A stretch of DNA of 40,144 nt from a virus (IMGVR_UViG_3300025889_000285:1-40144); one strand, 5' to 3'. Numbered from the stretch's first letter, positions 19,729-28,768 are shown. A program made the numbers and translations. Notes: generated by a model not told the origin, from the letters alone.

Positions 19729-21680
19729 TGGAAGTTAAAACAGAGAAGACGCCCGATGACTTTGTAGAAAAAGTCCAGGAGCGTTGGAAGCAAAGCAAAG
19801 CACACTCATCTCAATGGCGCCAGGAAGCCCGTGCTGACTATGAGTTTGTCGCTGGAAAGCAGTGGACAGATGACGAACTGGGAGAACTTGAGGACGCCTT
19901 GAGGCCTGCTATTGTCTTCAATCGAATCGGTCCTGTCATTGACAGCGTGTGTGGTCATCAGGTCAACAATCGCCAGGATATCCGCTTCACGCCTCGCCAG
20001 TTGGGTGATGTGCAAGTGAGTGAAATCCTCACAGGCGCAGCCGCATGGGTGGATGATGAATGCGACGCCGAGGACGAAATCTCAGACAGTTTCTGGGACT
20101 TAGTCATCTCGGGCATGGGTTGGACGGAAACCCGAATATCGTATGACAGCGATCCTGACGGCAAGATTCATTCAGCCGAGCGCATTTCACCGCTAGAAGT
20201 CTGGTGGGATTCATCATCTCGCAAGCGCAACCTGTCGGATGCCCAGTATGTTTTCAGAGGCAGATGGATACCACGCAAAGAAGCAGAAGCCCGCTGGCCC
20301 AAGATGAAAGAGCTGGAACCGTCCGAGGGCGATTTCTGGGAAGGTGACGATCGTTTAGATACGCATGATGCACAGGAAGCCTGGAAATACGAATCGGGTG
20401 AGAGTGAATGGAACAACCCGAAAAAAGATGAGGTCTTCGTCCTGCAGTATCAGTGGTGTGAACGGAAGCCGATGTACCGCGTACTCGATCCGATGACTGG
20501 TGAACTGGTTGAACTGGACGAGAAAAAATACAACAAGATCAAAGATGCAATCGACGATCTGCAGACGGTTAAACAGGTTAAGAAATACTATTACCAGGCG
20601 TTTCTGTGTGGGTCGTCTGTGCTGGAGAAAGGCGATTGCCCTTGTCCGCACAGCTTTACCCTGCTGTGCATGACGGGCAAGCGGGACATGAACGACAACA
20701 CCTATTATGGCTTAGTTCGTGGGATGAGAGATCCGCAACGCTGGGCAAACAAATTCTTTGCCGAGATTCAGGATATCCTTGTAAGCAACCGCACGGGTGG
20801 TGCATTTGTCGAAGAATCCGCGTTAGCCAACCCACGCCAGGCGGAAGAAAAGTGGAATCAACCGAATCCACTCATCACTGTCAGGGATGGTGCGTTAGGT
20901 CGAGGTGCGATACAGGAGAGGAATCCCATTGCCTACCCGGCAGGGCTGGACAGGCTGATGAACTTCGCTGTCAGTGCGATTCGTGATGTCTCAGGCGTCA
21001 ACCTTGAATTAATGGGCCTGGTGGACAGGCAACAAGCCGGTGTTCTGGAAGCCCAAAGAAAGCAGGCAGGCATGACGATCCTTTCGTCTTTCTTCGATGC
21101 GTTAAGGCGTTACCAGAAAGAGCGTGGCCGGGTGCTGCTTTACTTCATTCAGACGTACATCTCCGACGGAAGATTAATCAAGATCATCGGCGGCGATGGG
21201 ACAGAACAATACATCCCATTGATGCGCGATCAGCAGGCCACCAAATACGACATTATCGTGGATCAATCACCCACATCCACAAGCCAGAAAGAAGAAACCT
21301 TTGCTGTCCTGCAACAGCTTTTGCCCGCGCTGATGAAAATGGGTGCGCCTATTCCGCCGGATGTGCTTGATTACATGCCCTTGCCGTCTTCGCTTGTCAG
21401 CAAGTGGAAGGAAATGATGGTCGGATCGCAGCAAGATCCACAAGCTCAAGCTGAAGCACAAAAGATGATGGCGGACGTTGAACAGAAGAAATCCCAGGCC
21501 GCTTTGAATTACGCCAGGGCGCAGTCAGAAGGCGGCAAAAACCAGGTCGCACAATTCAGGAATCAGATTGACGGCATGAAGACATCGCAAGACGCGAAGA
21601 AATTAGAAATTGAAGAAAGACGGGTTGCTAACCAAGAGGCAGAGACAGTTAGCAAGATGATTGAACGAGCAACACTGTGA
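19728..21680 (+). CDS. Portal protein, P22-like family
   Basis: 650 residues. The N-terminal pattern (RWKQSKAHSSQWRQEARADY, FVAGKQWTDDE, RPAIVFNRIGPVIDSVCGHQ) and the later SAERISPLEVWWDSSSRKRN are those of P22-type podovirus portals. The C-terminal 80 residues are a Gln/Glu/Lys coiled-coil barrel-like extension. It forms the dodecameric ring through which DNA enters and leaves the capsid. It is preceded by terminase and followed by the scaffold gene. Confidence 0.93.
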   Translation: MEVKTEKTPDDFVEKVQERWKQSKAHSSQWRQEARADYEFVAGKQWTDDELGELEDALRPAIVFNRIGPVIDSVCGHQVNNRQDIRFTPRQLGDVQVSEILTGAAAWVDDECDAEDEISDSFWDLVISGMGWTETRISYDSDPDGKIHSAERISPLEVWWDSSSRKRNLSDAQYVFRGRWIPRKEAEARWPKMKELEPSEGDFWEGDDRLDTHDAQEAWKYESGESEWNNPKKDEVFVLQYQWCERKPMYRVLDPMTGELVELDEKKYNKIKDAIDDLQTVKQVKKYYYQAFLCGSSVLEKGDCPCPHSFTLLCMTGKRDMNDNTYYGLVRGMRDPQRWANKFFAEIQDILVSNRTGGAFVEESALANPRQAEEKWNQPNPLITVRDGALGRGAIQERNPIAYPAGLDRLMNFAVSAIRDVSGVNLELMGLVDRQQAGVLEAQRKQAGMTILSSFFDALRRYQKERGRVLLYFIQTYISDGRLIKIIGGDGTEQYIPLMRDQQATKYDIIVDQSPTSTSQKEETFAVLQQLLPALMKMGAPIPPDVLDYMPLPSSLVSKWKEMMVGSQQDPQAQAEAQKMMADVEQKKSQAALNYARAQSEGGKNQVAQFRNQIDGMKTSQDAKKLEIEERRVANQEAETVSKMIERATL

Positions 21681-21687
21681 GGCACAG

Positions 21688-22545
21688 ATGAACGAGGCAA
21701 TTTTAGAGGAAACAGCTGAAGAACGTGATTTTTTTGAGACTGGAGGGCAACAAGATGAAGTGCAAGACACCCAAGAAGCCACAGCCGCCGAAGAAAGGCC
21801 GGTAGAAGCCAAAGAGGAAACCAAGGAAGAAAACACCATCCCGCATGCGCGATTCCATGCAGAAATGCAGGAACGACAGCGTTACCAGGCAGAGGCGGAA
21901 GCACTCAGGCGTCAGAATGAAGAACTGATGTCCTTGAAAGAACAGCTTAACGAATTACGCCAAGGCAAGGCTCAGGAAGAAGACAGCCAAAGTTTCGATA
22001 ATGACCCGCTGGGTTACATGAAGAACAAGATTGACGGCATGGAGCAGATGACAGCGCAACAACAAGCGCAATACCAGCAGGCCATGCAGCAACAGCAAGC
22101 GATTGCCAATCTGAATAACTGGGCTGGCACACAGGTTAATGAATTTGCCACAAAGCACGAAGACTATGGCGATGCGTTGAATTTTGTCATGGAAAAACGC
22201 GCCGAGCAGTTGAGGTTTTTCAATGAACAGATGGGCGTGAACACACCCATCGAGCAGATCCTGCAACAAGAGAGCTTCAATCTCATCGCCCAGGCCGCGC
22301 AAATGGGTAAAAACCCGGCGGAAATCGTTTACAACATGGCCAAGTCACAGGGGTATAAGAAGCCCGAGACTGAAGCCAAGTCCAAACTCGACACAATCAA
22401 CAAAGGGCAGGCGGCATCTCAGTCTTTGGCAGGCACTACCTCGAACCCTGATGTAAAACCGAATGTGTCAGACATTTCCGGCATGTCAGATGAAGAATTT
22501 GATGCTTACTGGGCCAGGTATGAAAAGGAAGCTAGGGCGCATTGA
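21688..22545 (+). CDS. Capsid scaffolding protein
   Basis: ATG 21688 has GAGG upstream; the frame from TTG 21661 overlaps the portal and is less likely. The product is very acidic and Gln-rich: Glu/Thr/Ala-rich residues 1-45, a coiled coil with EALRRQNEELMSLKEQLNEL, a run of Gln around 110-140, and a C-terminal acidic end (SDISGMSDEEFDAYWARYEK). This composition and its place between portal and coat genes are typical of scaffolds, which shape the prohead and then leave it. Confidence 0.88.
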   Translation: MNEAILEETAEERDFFETGGQQDEVQDTQEATAAEERPVEAKEETKEENTIPHARFHAEMQERQRYQAEAEALRRQNEELMSLKEQLNELRQGKAQEEDSQSFDNDPLGYMKNKIDGMEQMTAQQQAQYQQAMQQQQAIANLNNWAGTQVNEFATKHEDYGDALNFVMEKRAEQLRFFNEQMGVNTPIEQILQQESFNLIAQAAQMGKNPAEIVYNMAKSQGYKKPETEAKSKLDTINKGQAASQSLAGTTSNPDVKPNVSDISGMSDEEFDAYWARYEKEARAH

Positions 22546-23089
22546 AGACTTCCCTGTCAAAGACTATGCAGAACGTGTCAAGTATTTGAGGGATGCCTGG
22601 ACAGAACGGCAAGGCTTTTTCACTTTGGGCGCAGCCGCCTATCTGGACAGGGACTATCGGGAACTGGCGCATCAGGTCAACCCGGTCATCTGGCACTACT
22701 TTCCAGACTTGTTACAGGACATCAAGACATACTTTGACGGGGAATATGACTTAACCATCGGGTTGCCGGGCTTTCACATCTTTGACAAACAAAGCAATGG
22801 CCTGGTGGGTAGTATTCATGTAGACACGCCCTGGGCGAAAATCTGGGGCCGGGCCGATGATGTGTTTTCCTTCACTTTACCTTTAGAACTGCCGTCCTTT
22901 GGCGGTGGCTTAAACTGGTGGGATGAAGGCATGCACTTCATGGACTACGAGATTGGCAAGCTATACATCCATGATGGCGCAACCTATCATCAGATCGCGT
23001 CTTTAGGTGATATGGCTGAAGACGAATATAGAATTACACTACAGGGCCACGGTGCAACCGTGGGTAATCGCAAATACCTGTACTTCTAG
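22520..23089 (+). CDS. 2-oxoglutarate/Fe(II)-dependent oxygenase-like protein, 189 aa
   Basis: The double-stranded beta-helix signature is visible: GSIHVDTPW (H100, D102), YIHDGATYHQIAS (H157) and EYRITLQGHG (R171), i.e. HxD...H...R with the Arg that holds 2-oxoglutarate. The family includes prolyl hydroxylases and nucleobase oxygenases. It sits between scaffold and coat genes, so it is made with the capsid and may hydroxylate a virion or host protein. ATG 22520 overlaps the scaffold gene by 26 bases and its ribosome site is weak, so the exact start is uncertain. Confidence 0.82.
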   Translation: MKRKLGRIEDFPVKDYAERVKYLRDAWTERQGFFTLGAAAYLDRDYRELAHQVNPVIWHYFPDLLQDIKTYFDGEYDLTIGLPGFHIFDKQSNGLVGSIHVDTPWAKIWGRADDVFSFTLPLELPSFGGGLNWWDEGMHFMDYEIGKLYIHDGATYHQIASLGDMAEDEYRITLQGHGATVGNRKYLYF

Positions 23090-23090
23090 C

Positions 23091-23263
23091 CCGAAGTAAA
23101 AGGGCTGTGGTTGGTTCACCTAAAACTAATCGAGCGAGATTCAAAATTGCTGTGGCCCTCATGTGCCGGGCCTTAAACTCACATGCCCTCACAGCCGAGC
23201 GAGGCTATAAATTGCTGGTCCGTGCGAGGACTCAAACCGCTGTGCCTGGTCAGGCTCACGACC
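23091..23263 (+). ncRNA. Tandem hairpin array in the leader of the coat gene
   Basis: Three 25-base units share one plan: a 4-bp stem, a loop GAGCGA or GTGCGA, then NNAAANNGCTG. The stems differ but still pair: AATC/GATT (23128-23141), AGCC/GGCT (23193-23206), GTCC/GGAC (23218-23231). Units 2 and 3 abut. Between units 1 and 2 a 40-base piece can fold as GCTGTG/CACAGC around CATGTG/CACATG, or as an H-type pseudoknot with GGCCC/GGGCC. A hairpin AGCCC/GGGCT also starts at the previous stop. No protein frame is present. I know no RNA family with this loop. Confidence 0.6.
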
Positions 23264-23298
23264 AATAAATCACGACCTTAATTTTTGGAGTTAAAAAA

Positions 23299-24375
23299 AT
23301 GGCTACAACTTCGTATGGAGTAAATGCCAATGAGGCCGTCAAACTTTGGTCGCGCAAACTCATGCGCGAGGCGCTCAAGCAAACCTGGGCATCGAAATTC
23401 ATGGGCAAGGATTCAAACTCTTTGTGCCAGGTACAAGATGACACCCAGAAAGGGCCAGGCGACAGAATCCGTACCATCCTGCGTATGCAGTTGGCGGGCA
23501 CGGGTATACAAGGTGACGGAACCCTCGAAGGCAATGAAGAACAACTTGTCACACACACCGACAATCTGCTGATTGACCAACTTCGCCACGCTGTAAGAAG
23601 CGGCGGCAAGATGACCGAGCAGCGCATTCCTTTTTCTGTGCGTGAAGAAGCACGGATGGGTCTGCAGGATTGGTGGGCGGACAGGTTTGATTCCTGGTTC
23701 ATGAACCAAATTTCAGGCAACAGCGCACAAACCGACACCCGTTACACAGGGAACAATGCGGCCACTGCACCGACTGCAAGCAATGTAATTTTTGCGAACG
23801 GTCATGCGGTTGAAAGCACCCTGACGGCAACGGCCAGTGCAATCTTCAGCCTGTCACTGATTGACGAAGCGGCGCTTAAAGCCCGCACCCTGTCGCCCAT
23901 TATCCGTCCGATTAACACGGAAGCCGGGCAGCATTACGTCATGTTTATCACGCCAGAACAGCATTACGATCTCAGACGGGACACGAACACGCTGCAATGG
24001 GGTGACATCCAGAAGGCGGCAATGCAGGGCGGTCAAATCAGCAAGAACCCAATCTTCACCGGAGCCTTGGGCATGTACAACGGTGTAATTCTGCATGAAG
24101 CCTTCAGGCTTCCCAGGATATCAACCGGCGGTGCATCCACCACAGGACGTGCGGTGTTGTGCGGGGCGCAGGCGGCAATGTTTGCCTTTGGTCGAGGATT
24201 CTCGAAAGACCGGATGGACTGGAATGAGGAGATGTTCGACTACGGCAATCAACTGGGTGTGTCAGCCGGGTGTATCGCGGGCTTGAAAAAGACTGTTTAC
24301 AACTCGAATGACTTTGCAACTGTAACAGTCTCGGCGGCGCATTCTGCTGCGGCTGAATCTGCGAACGGGAGGTAA
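23299..24375 (+). CDS. Major capsid protein, N4-gp56 family
   Basis: 358 residues with family features: NEAVKLWSRKLMREALKQTW near the N terminus, GDRIRTILRMQLAGTGIQGD, then a helical spine, and HYVMFITPEQHYDLRRD, GMYNGVILHEAFRLPR and GRGFSKDRMDWNEEMFDYGN in the second half. It is an HK97-fold coat protein as in N4-like gp56 relatives. The gene has a good ribosome site (TTTGGAG) after a structured leader and is followed directly by a probable decoration gene, fitting very high expression. Confidence 0.92.
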   Translation: MATTSYGVNANEAVKLWSRKLMREALKQTWASKFMGKDSNSLCQVQDDTQKGPGDRIRTILRMQLAGTGIQGDGTLEGNEEQLVTHTDNLLIDQLRHAVRSGGKMTEQRIPFSVREEARMGLQDWWADRFDSWFMNQISGNSAQTDTRYTGNNAATAPTASNVIFANGHAVESTLTATASAIFSLSLIDEAALKARTLSPIIRPINTEAGQHYVMFITPEQHYDLRRDTNTLQWGDIQKAAMQGGQISKNPIFTGALGMYNGVILHEAFRLPRISTGGASTTGRAVLCGAQAAMFAFGRGFSKDRMDWNEEMFDYGNQLGVSAGCIAGLKKTVYNSNDFATVTVSAAHSAAAESANGR

Positions 24376-24380
24376 TTGAA

Positions 24381-24830
24381 ATGGCTGCACATTTTATTAA
24401 CTCTGACGTTACTGCAGTTGGCAACACCATGCCGCAAGTGCATGCGGGCCTGAATTACTTTCAGACCACATACAAGCTGCAAGAGACTGCAACCGCTTCC
24501 ATGTCCATCGCCATGTGCGCCCTGCCGGGCGGTGCGCGAATTGTTGACGCCACGTTAGGCATCGACAACAACGCATTCGACACCACTGGCGGCGGCAATG
24601 TCGCGGTAATCACCACCACTGGCGGTAACAGCAACGGAGCCATCATCCAGTCTGCATCTGGATCACTTGAGATCAGCACCTACAATCCGGTTTATGCACA
24701 AATTGGATATAGGCACACGTCATCAAGTATCGTGCAGATTGCGCTGACGAACTTCGTTGATACTGGTACTGCAACGACCATCTTCTCACTGGCGATCACC
24801 TATGATTGCCAGAAAGAGGGCGATGGCTAA
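24381..24830 (+). CDS. Probable head decoration protein, 149 aa
   Basis: Five bases after the coat gene, with a GGAGG site. The product is rich in Thr, Ser, Gly, Asn and Ala with alternating hydrophobic residues (IVDATLGIDNNAFDTTGGGN, SLEISTYNPVYAQIGYRHTS), so it is a beta-rich protein. No family is certain. Position directly behind the coat gene and before a strong hairpin makes a capsid-decorating or cement protein the best guess. Confidence 0.65.
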   Translation: MAAHFINSDVTAVGNTMPQVHAGLNYFQTTYKLQETATASMSIAMCALPGGARIVDATLGIDNNAFDTTGGGNVAVITTTGGNSNGAIIQSASGSLEISTYNPVYAQIGYRHTSSSIVQIALTNFVDTGTATTIFSLAITYDCQKEGDG

Positions 24831-24836
24831 CCCATA

Positions 24837-24854
24837 GGGGGGCTTCGGCCCCCC
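24837..24854 (+). terminator. Strong UUCG hairpin after the coat operon
   Basis: GGGGGGC and GCCCCCC pair across a TTCG tetraloop. The downstream run is GACTAATTT, so T content is poor. It may protect or partly terminate the abundant coat message before the glycosylation genes. Confidence 0.75.
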
Positions 24855-24875
24855 GACTAATTTCTGAGGCACAGA

Positions 24876-26291
24876 ATGATTGTTGGAGAAGAACTTAAAA
24901 GACTGAACGCTTTGCAGCAGACAGCATCCACGGCGGACGAACTCAAGTATCTCATTGATGAATATTCCGCATTGTTGAACACCGTTCCTGAAGACCCTGT
25001 GATTACATTTCTTCTAGCGACGGCAAACATGCAGTATGGCTACAACGGTGTGGCGATTGCGCTATTTAAGCGTGTCTTGTATTACCACCCGGATTTTCAT
25101 GAATGCTGGAATAATTTGGGCAGCAGTTGGAAGGCCGAGCATGAGAACGACAAGGCGCTGGAGTGTTTCTTAAAAGCCGTACAGTATGCGGACGAAAAAG
25201 ATCACAAAGTCCTGTCTGACTACTTCAACAATTTAACCACGTTATATATCAATACAGGCGATCCCAAACCGGGGCTGCCTTATGCCGAAAAAGCGGTTGA
25301 GCTAAACCCTGATTCACCCAAAGCTCACTGGAACATGGGCCTGGTCTTATTGGAAATGGAACAATGGGACCGAGGCTTTCAAGAGATGGACGCCGGTTTG
25401 TTGAGCGGTGATCGCCCGTTACGATTCTTTGCCCAAGACCCTGAAAAGATTCCCTGGTGGGAAGGCCAGGAGGACGGCAAGATTATCGTCTACGGTGAGC
25501 AGGGCATGGGCGATGAGATTCTTTTCGCGTCATGTATGAATGACCTCATTGATGAAGTCGGCAAAGACAGGGTGATATATGAATGTCACCCAAGAATGGA
25601 GAATTTATTTAAGAGGTCTTTCGATGTCGAGGTTGTCCCGACAAGAAAGAAGATGGAAATCACCTGGCCCATGGATCGGGATGACATCGGGTACAAAATA
25701 GCCATCGGGTCATTGATGCACCGTTACCGCATGAACGGCGATTTTCCGAAGACAGCTTATTTAACGCCTGACAGCGAGATGGTGGAAGACTATCAGAACA
25801 TGCTGCAGGAATGGGGCAAGGGTCCGTTTATAGGCATTGGATACGCAGGTGGTAACAAGCGCACATCCTCGCATGAGAGAAGTTATAAATTAAAAGAACT
25901 TCTACCCATACTGGAACAGGACGCAACTTTTATATCCTTGCAGTACACCAAGGGCGCAAAAGAAAAGTGGGATCGGTTCTATGACGACACCGGAATTCGT
26001 GTCCATCACTGGGACGACGTGGTGCGTGGCTTTGACTATGACGAAAGCGTGGCCCTGATGGCGGCACTGGACCTGGTAATCGTGCCGAACACCACAGCCG
26101 TGCATGTCTGCGGCGCAATTGGCCAGGACTGCTGGACATTCACACCCAAAGCGAAAGCCTGGCGGTATTCAGACCGGGATGAGATGGCCTTTTATGGGCG
26201 CTGGGTACGTCAGTATCACGAGAGTGATGACCAGATCGAGCGCATGGCTGACGACTTGGCGGAATTTCTCGACACCCGGGCGGCAGCATGA
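24876..26291 (+). CDS. TPR-domain glycosyltransferase-like protein (GT-B)
   Basis: 471 residues. About four tetratricopeptide-type repeats occupy residues 1-185 (FHECWNNLGSSWKAEHENDK, SPKAHWNMGLVLLEMEQWDR). The second half is a GT-B-like domain (IIVYGEQGMGDEILFASCMN, PFIGIGYAGGNKRTSSHERS, LDLVIVPNTTAVHVCGAIGQ) similar to heptosyltransferase/OGT-type enzymes. A TPR-linked transferase suggests that a protein is the acceptor. It opens a six-gene block of sugar and methyl transferases inside the late operon. The next gene overlaps its stop by four bases. Confidence 0.82.
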   Translation: MIVGEELKRLNALQQTASTADELKYLIDEYSALLNTVPEDPVITFLLATANMQYGYNGVAIALFKRVLYYHPDFHECWNNLGSSWKAEHENDKALECFLKAVQYADEKDHKVLSDYFNNLTTLYINTGDPKPGLPYAEKAVELNPDSPKAHWNMGLVLLEMEQWDRGFQEMDAGLLSGDRPLRFFAQDPEKIPWWEGQEDGKIIVYGEQGMGDEILFASCMNDLIDEVGKDRVIYECHPRMENLFKRSFDVEVVPTRKKMEITWPMDRDDIGYKIAIGSLMHRYRMNGDFPKTAYLTPDSEMVEDYQNMLQEWGKGPFIGIGYAGGNKRTSSHERSYKLKELLPILEQDATFISLQYTKGAKEKWDRFYDDTGIRVHHWDDVVRGFDYDESVALMAALDLVIVPNTTAVHVCGAIGQDCWTFTPKAKAWRYSDRDEMAFYGRWVRQYHESDDQIERMADDLAEFLDTRAAA

Positions 26292-26920
26292 ATGTAGCCA
26301 TCATAGGACACGGACCCTCCATGCTGGGCGGATTCCTGGGTAAAGAGATCGACGAGCATGACAAGGTGATCCGTCTGAAACGCTGTCAGGATACCCTGAA
26401 ATATCCTGGCCACTATGGCCGAAAGGTCTCGGCGGTCTGCGGGTCTTTGACGATTGGCGCACACCTTAAAAACATCCCGGCAGATGGATATTGGGTTTTT
26501 GCGGATTCGCGCCATAAGGATCAGGACATCAATCTTGAGGCCTACAAAGAACACTTCTCACCCAAGCCGGTCATCATTGATCGGAAATTGTGTGACGAGT
26601 GGAACGAACGCTATCGGGACTTGCGGACAGAGCGTGAATTCCCTGACACGGTGGAACTGAAGAAGTCATCCACCGACAAGCTGGGCGAGGATCACCTATC
26701 CGCAGGCTTGCATGCTGTTTTGTATGCCGCGAAACACTTAAAGCCTGAAAGGATTGACTTGTTCGGATTTGATAACGTGTTCACCAGAGATTACGGCTGG
26801 TCGATCACACGCGGACCTGAGTGGGACAAGTACCCACCACACAGGTGGGATATTGAGAAAGACTTGTTGAACGACATTGAGCAGGAGTTTGATACCGAGA
26901 TCCACTTTGTTTTTCCATGA
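26288..26920 (+). CDS. GT29/sialyltransferase-like glycosyltransferase
   Basis: The N terminus NVAIIGHGPSMLGGFLGKEI, with HDKVIRLKRCQ next, follows the first sialyl motif (VxxVGNGPSxxG...DxVIRxN). Later LSAGLHAVLYAAKHLKPERI and DLFGFDN match the second. Proteins of this type are common in phages and bacterial surface loci and move a sugar (possibly a nonulosonic acid) to an acceptor. The actual donor is unknown. The 210-residue length is short but complete for phage versions. Confidence 0.78.
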   Translation: MNVAIIGHGPSMLGGFLGKEIDEHDKVIRLKRCQDTLKYPGHYGRKVSAVCGSLTIGAHLKNIPADGYWVFADSRHKDQDINLEAYKEHFSPKPVIIDRKLCDEWNERYRDLRTEREFPDTVELKKSSTDKLGEDHLSAGLHAVLYAAKHLKPERIDLFGFDNVFTRDYGWSITRGPEWDKYPPHRWDIEKDLLNDIEQEFDTEIHFVFP

Positions 26921-26931
26921 TGAGGCACATT

Positions 26932-27639
26932 ATGAATAAATTTTTAACGTCCTTTTCACAGGACGGCTATGAGCTGTACGGGCGGCGATTCCTGAAAAGT
27001 TTCGTCAAGTATTGGGATTTTCCGATTGTTGTCTACTATGAACAAGAACCGGACTTTGAACACCCAAACGTCACCTATAAGAATCTGTTTGACGTTCCAG
27101 GGTGTAAGGAATTCCTAACCGCAACCGGGTCAACCTTTCCCATCTTCAGAGGGACGGTGGACGATCAACGGAACTATCGGTTTGACGTGCATACCTTTGC
27201 ACGAAAGATGTTTGCACAGGTAGACGCCGCGACTGAACACCAGGGCAACCTGTGGTGGATAGACGCAGACACTGAAATAAAGAAAGCACTTCCAGAAGCC
27301 TGGCTGGATGACGGGCTGAAAGAAGTGTTTATGGCATATATGGGTCGGCCTGGCTGGCATAGCTGTGCCTCACTTGTTGGCTGGGACACGACCCACCCTT
27401 ATGCAGAAGCCTTTTTTAACGCTTATTTGAATTTACATCTGACCGGACAAATCTTCGCACTGCCTGAATGGCATGATTCATTCGTTCTCGATGTCTTGCG
27501 GACTGAAAGCCAGTTACCGTCACGCAATCTGGCAGCAGACATTGAAATGAGCGATGGCCCGGTGAATGTTTTTGACCTGGTGATGGACGGCAAAGCGGTG
27601 CATTTCAAAGGTAACAAAAAATACCGGATGGCCTCATGA
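26932..27639 (+). CDS. GT-A type glycosyltransferase, 235 aa
   Basis: ATG 26932 follows GAGG; the frame from 26917 adds five residues. The DxD metal/nucleotide-sugar motif is seen in GNLWWIDADTEIKKALP (about 105-121), with FPIVVYYEQEPDFE before and a mixed alpha/beta end. Family not certain among GT-A enzymes. It lies in the middle of the glycosylation block, overlapping the FkbM gene by four bases. Confidence 0.75.
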   Translation: MNKFLTSFSQDGYELYGRRFLKSFVKYWDFPIVVYYEQEPDFEHPNVTYKNLFDVPGCKEFLTATGSTFPIFRGTVDDQRNYRFDVHTFARKMFAQVDAATEHQGNLWWIDADTEIKKALPEAWLDDGLKEVFMAYMGRPGWHSCASLVGWDTTHPYAEAFFNAYLNLHLTGQIFALPEWHDSFVLDVLRTESQLPSRNLAADIEMSDGPVNVFDLVMDGKAVHFKGNKKYRMAS

Positions 27640-28247
27640 TAGGGCCGTATAAGCACATTGTATTGCCGAAGTCAGATACGCATTTCAAACCTTTTGTTAA
27701 AAAGGGCAAGTACCAGCTGGCTTTGTTTGGCAAAGGCGTTGAAAAAACGAAACGCTTCGGCACAGCGGTAGACGTGGGCGCTCATGTGGGTTTCTGGTCA
27801 TGTGCCATGGCGGATAAATTTGACAAGGTAATCGCGTTCGAGCCGGTTAAGGATAACTACGACTGCCTGGTGAAGAACGTGCCAGACAACGTGAAAACCT
27901 ACAATTATGCTTTGGGTGAGAAGTCGAAGCGGATTGGTTTGTACAACCCGGCTCCTGACAATTCCGGCGCCTGGGAACACAAGGATGGCGATGAGTATTC
28001 GGTGCATTCACTGGATTCTTTGGAATTCGTAGAGAAGATTGATCTGATTAAGATTGACGTGCAGGGCATGGAAATGGCTGTACTAGAAGGCGCAAAGAAC
28101 AAAATCAAGCAGAGTCATCCTGTGATTATCACAGAGATTCCGAAAGGCGAAGCGCAGCGTTCTGATGAAGTGCAATTTATTTTATTTGAACTGGGCTACG
28201 ACAACGTGCAGATTATTGGCAACAAAACCGCAATCGGGTGGTGGTGA
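27636..28247 (+). CDS. FkbM-family methyltransferase
   Basis: 203 residues. AdoMet-binding motif I AVDVGAHVGFWSCAMADKFD, then VIAFEPVKDNYDCLVKNV, and LDSLEFVEKIDLIKIDVQGM followed by EMAVLEGAK are FkbM hallmarks. These enzymes O-methylate sugars or small molecules, here probably the glycan built by the neighbouring transferases. Start and stop overlap both neighbours. Confidence 0.9.
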   Translation: MIGPYKHIVLPKSDTHFKPFVKKGKYQLALFGKGVEKTKRFGTAVDVGAHVGFWSCAMADKFDKVIAFEPVKDNYDCLVKNVPDNVKTYNYALGEKSKRIGLYNPAPDNSGAWEHKDGDEYSVHSLDSLEFVEKIDLIKIDVQGMEMAVLEGAKNKIKQSHPVIITEIPKGEAQRSDEVQFILFELGYDNVQIIGNKTAIGWW

Positions 28248-28768
28248 TGATTTCTGCAGAATACAGAGCCTTAAATACTCAGTTGCACATGGAACGCAAG
28301 GACTACGGACGCTCAGGGCGAAAGTGGGCAGTCACCGTGGCGGATTTGGTCAAAGAGTCTGGCGCACAGTCTGTGCTGGACTACGGCTGTGGTAAGTCTA
28401 CATTTAAGAACGCTTTCAGCCAACTTTCTGACATACCGGTATCAGAGTATGACCCTTGCATTCCAGGCAAGGAAAAATTGCCCGATCCCGTGGATGTGGT
28501 GGTGTGTACTGATGTGATGGAACATATTGAGCCGGAATTCTTGGATGAGGTTTTATCGCATATTCATTCATTGGGCAAATTGTTTGTCATGACCGTGGCA
28601 ACAAGGGAAGCAAAGCGCAAACTACCAGACGGCAGAAACACACATTTGATTGTTCGGGGTGTTGACTGGTGGCGTGAAAAACTGTCCGAACATTTCACGA
28701 TACTCGGAATTCAGATGGACCCGACTGAAAACGGTGAATTTTTAACCATCATGGCGAGGCACACATGA
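28247..28768 (+). CDS. Class I SAM-dependent methyltransferase, 173 aa
   Basis: ATG 28247 shares its first base with the preceding stop. Motif I is SVLDYGCGKSTFKNAF and the post-motifs are VDVVVCTDVMEHIEPEFLDE. It is a compact Rossmann methyltransferase in the group found in phage sugar-modification islands. Substrate unknown; a glycan or a small metabolite is likely from context rather than DNA, because no target-recognition region or N6A/5mC motif is present. Confidence 0.82.
   Translation: MISAEYRALNTQLHMERKDYGRSGRKWAVTVADLVKESGAQSVLDYGCGKSTFKNAFSQLSDIPVSEYDPCIPGKEKLPDPVDVVVCTDVMEHIEPEFLDEVLSHIHSLGKLFVMTVATREAKRKLPDGRNTHLIVRGVDWWREKLSEHFTILGIQMDPTENGEFLTIMARHT

Noticed and set aside
19035-19805. 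256-codon minus-strand frame opposite terminase
   Set aside because: It is a shadow of the terminase frame, with a composition of low-likelihood protein and no ribosome site.
23128-23242. CRISPR-like repeat array
   Set aside because: The units are only 25 bases, two abut without a spacer, stems vary while loops are fixed, and no cas genes exist. It is better explained as tandem RNA hairpins.
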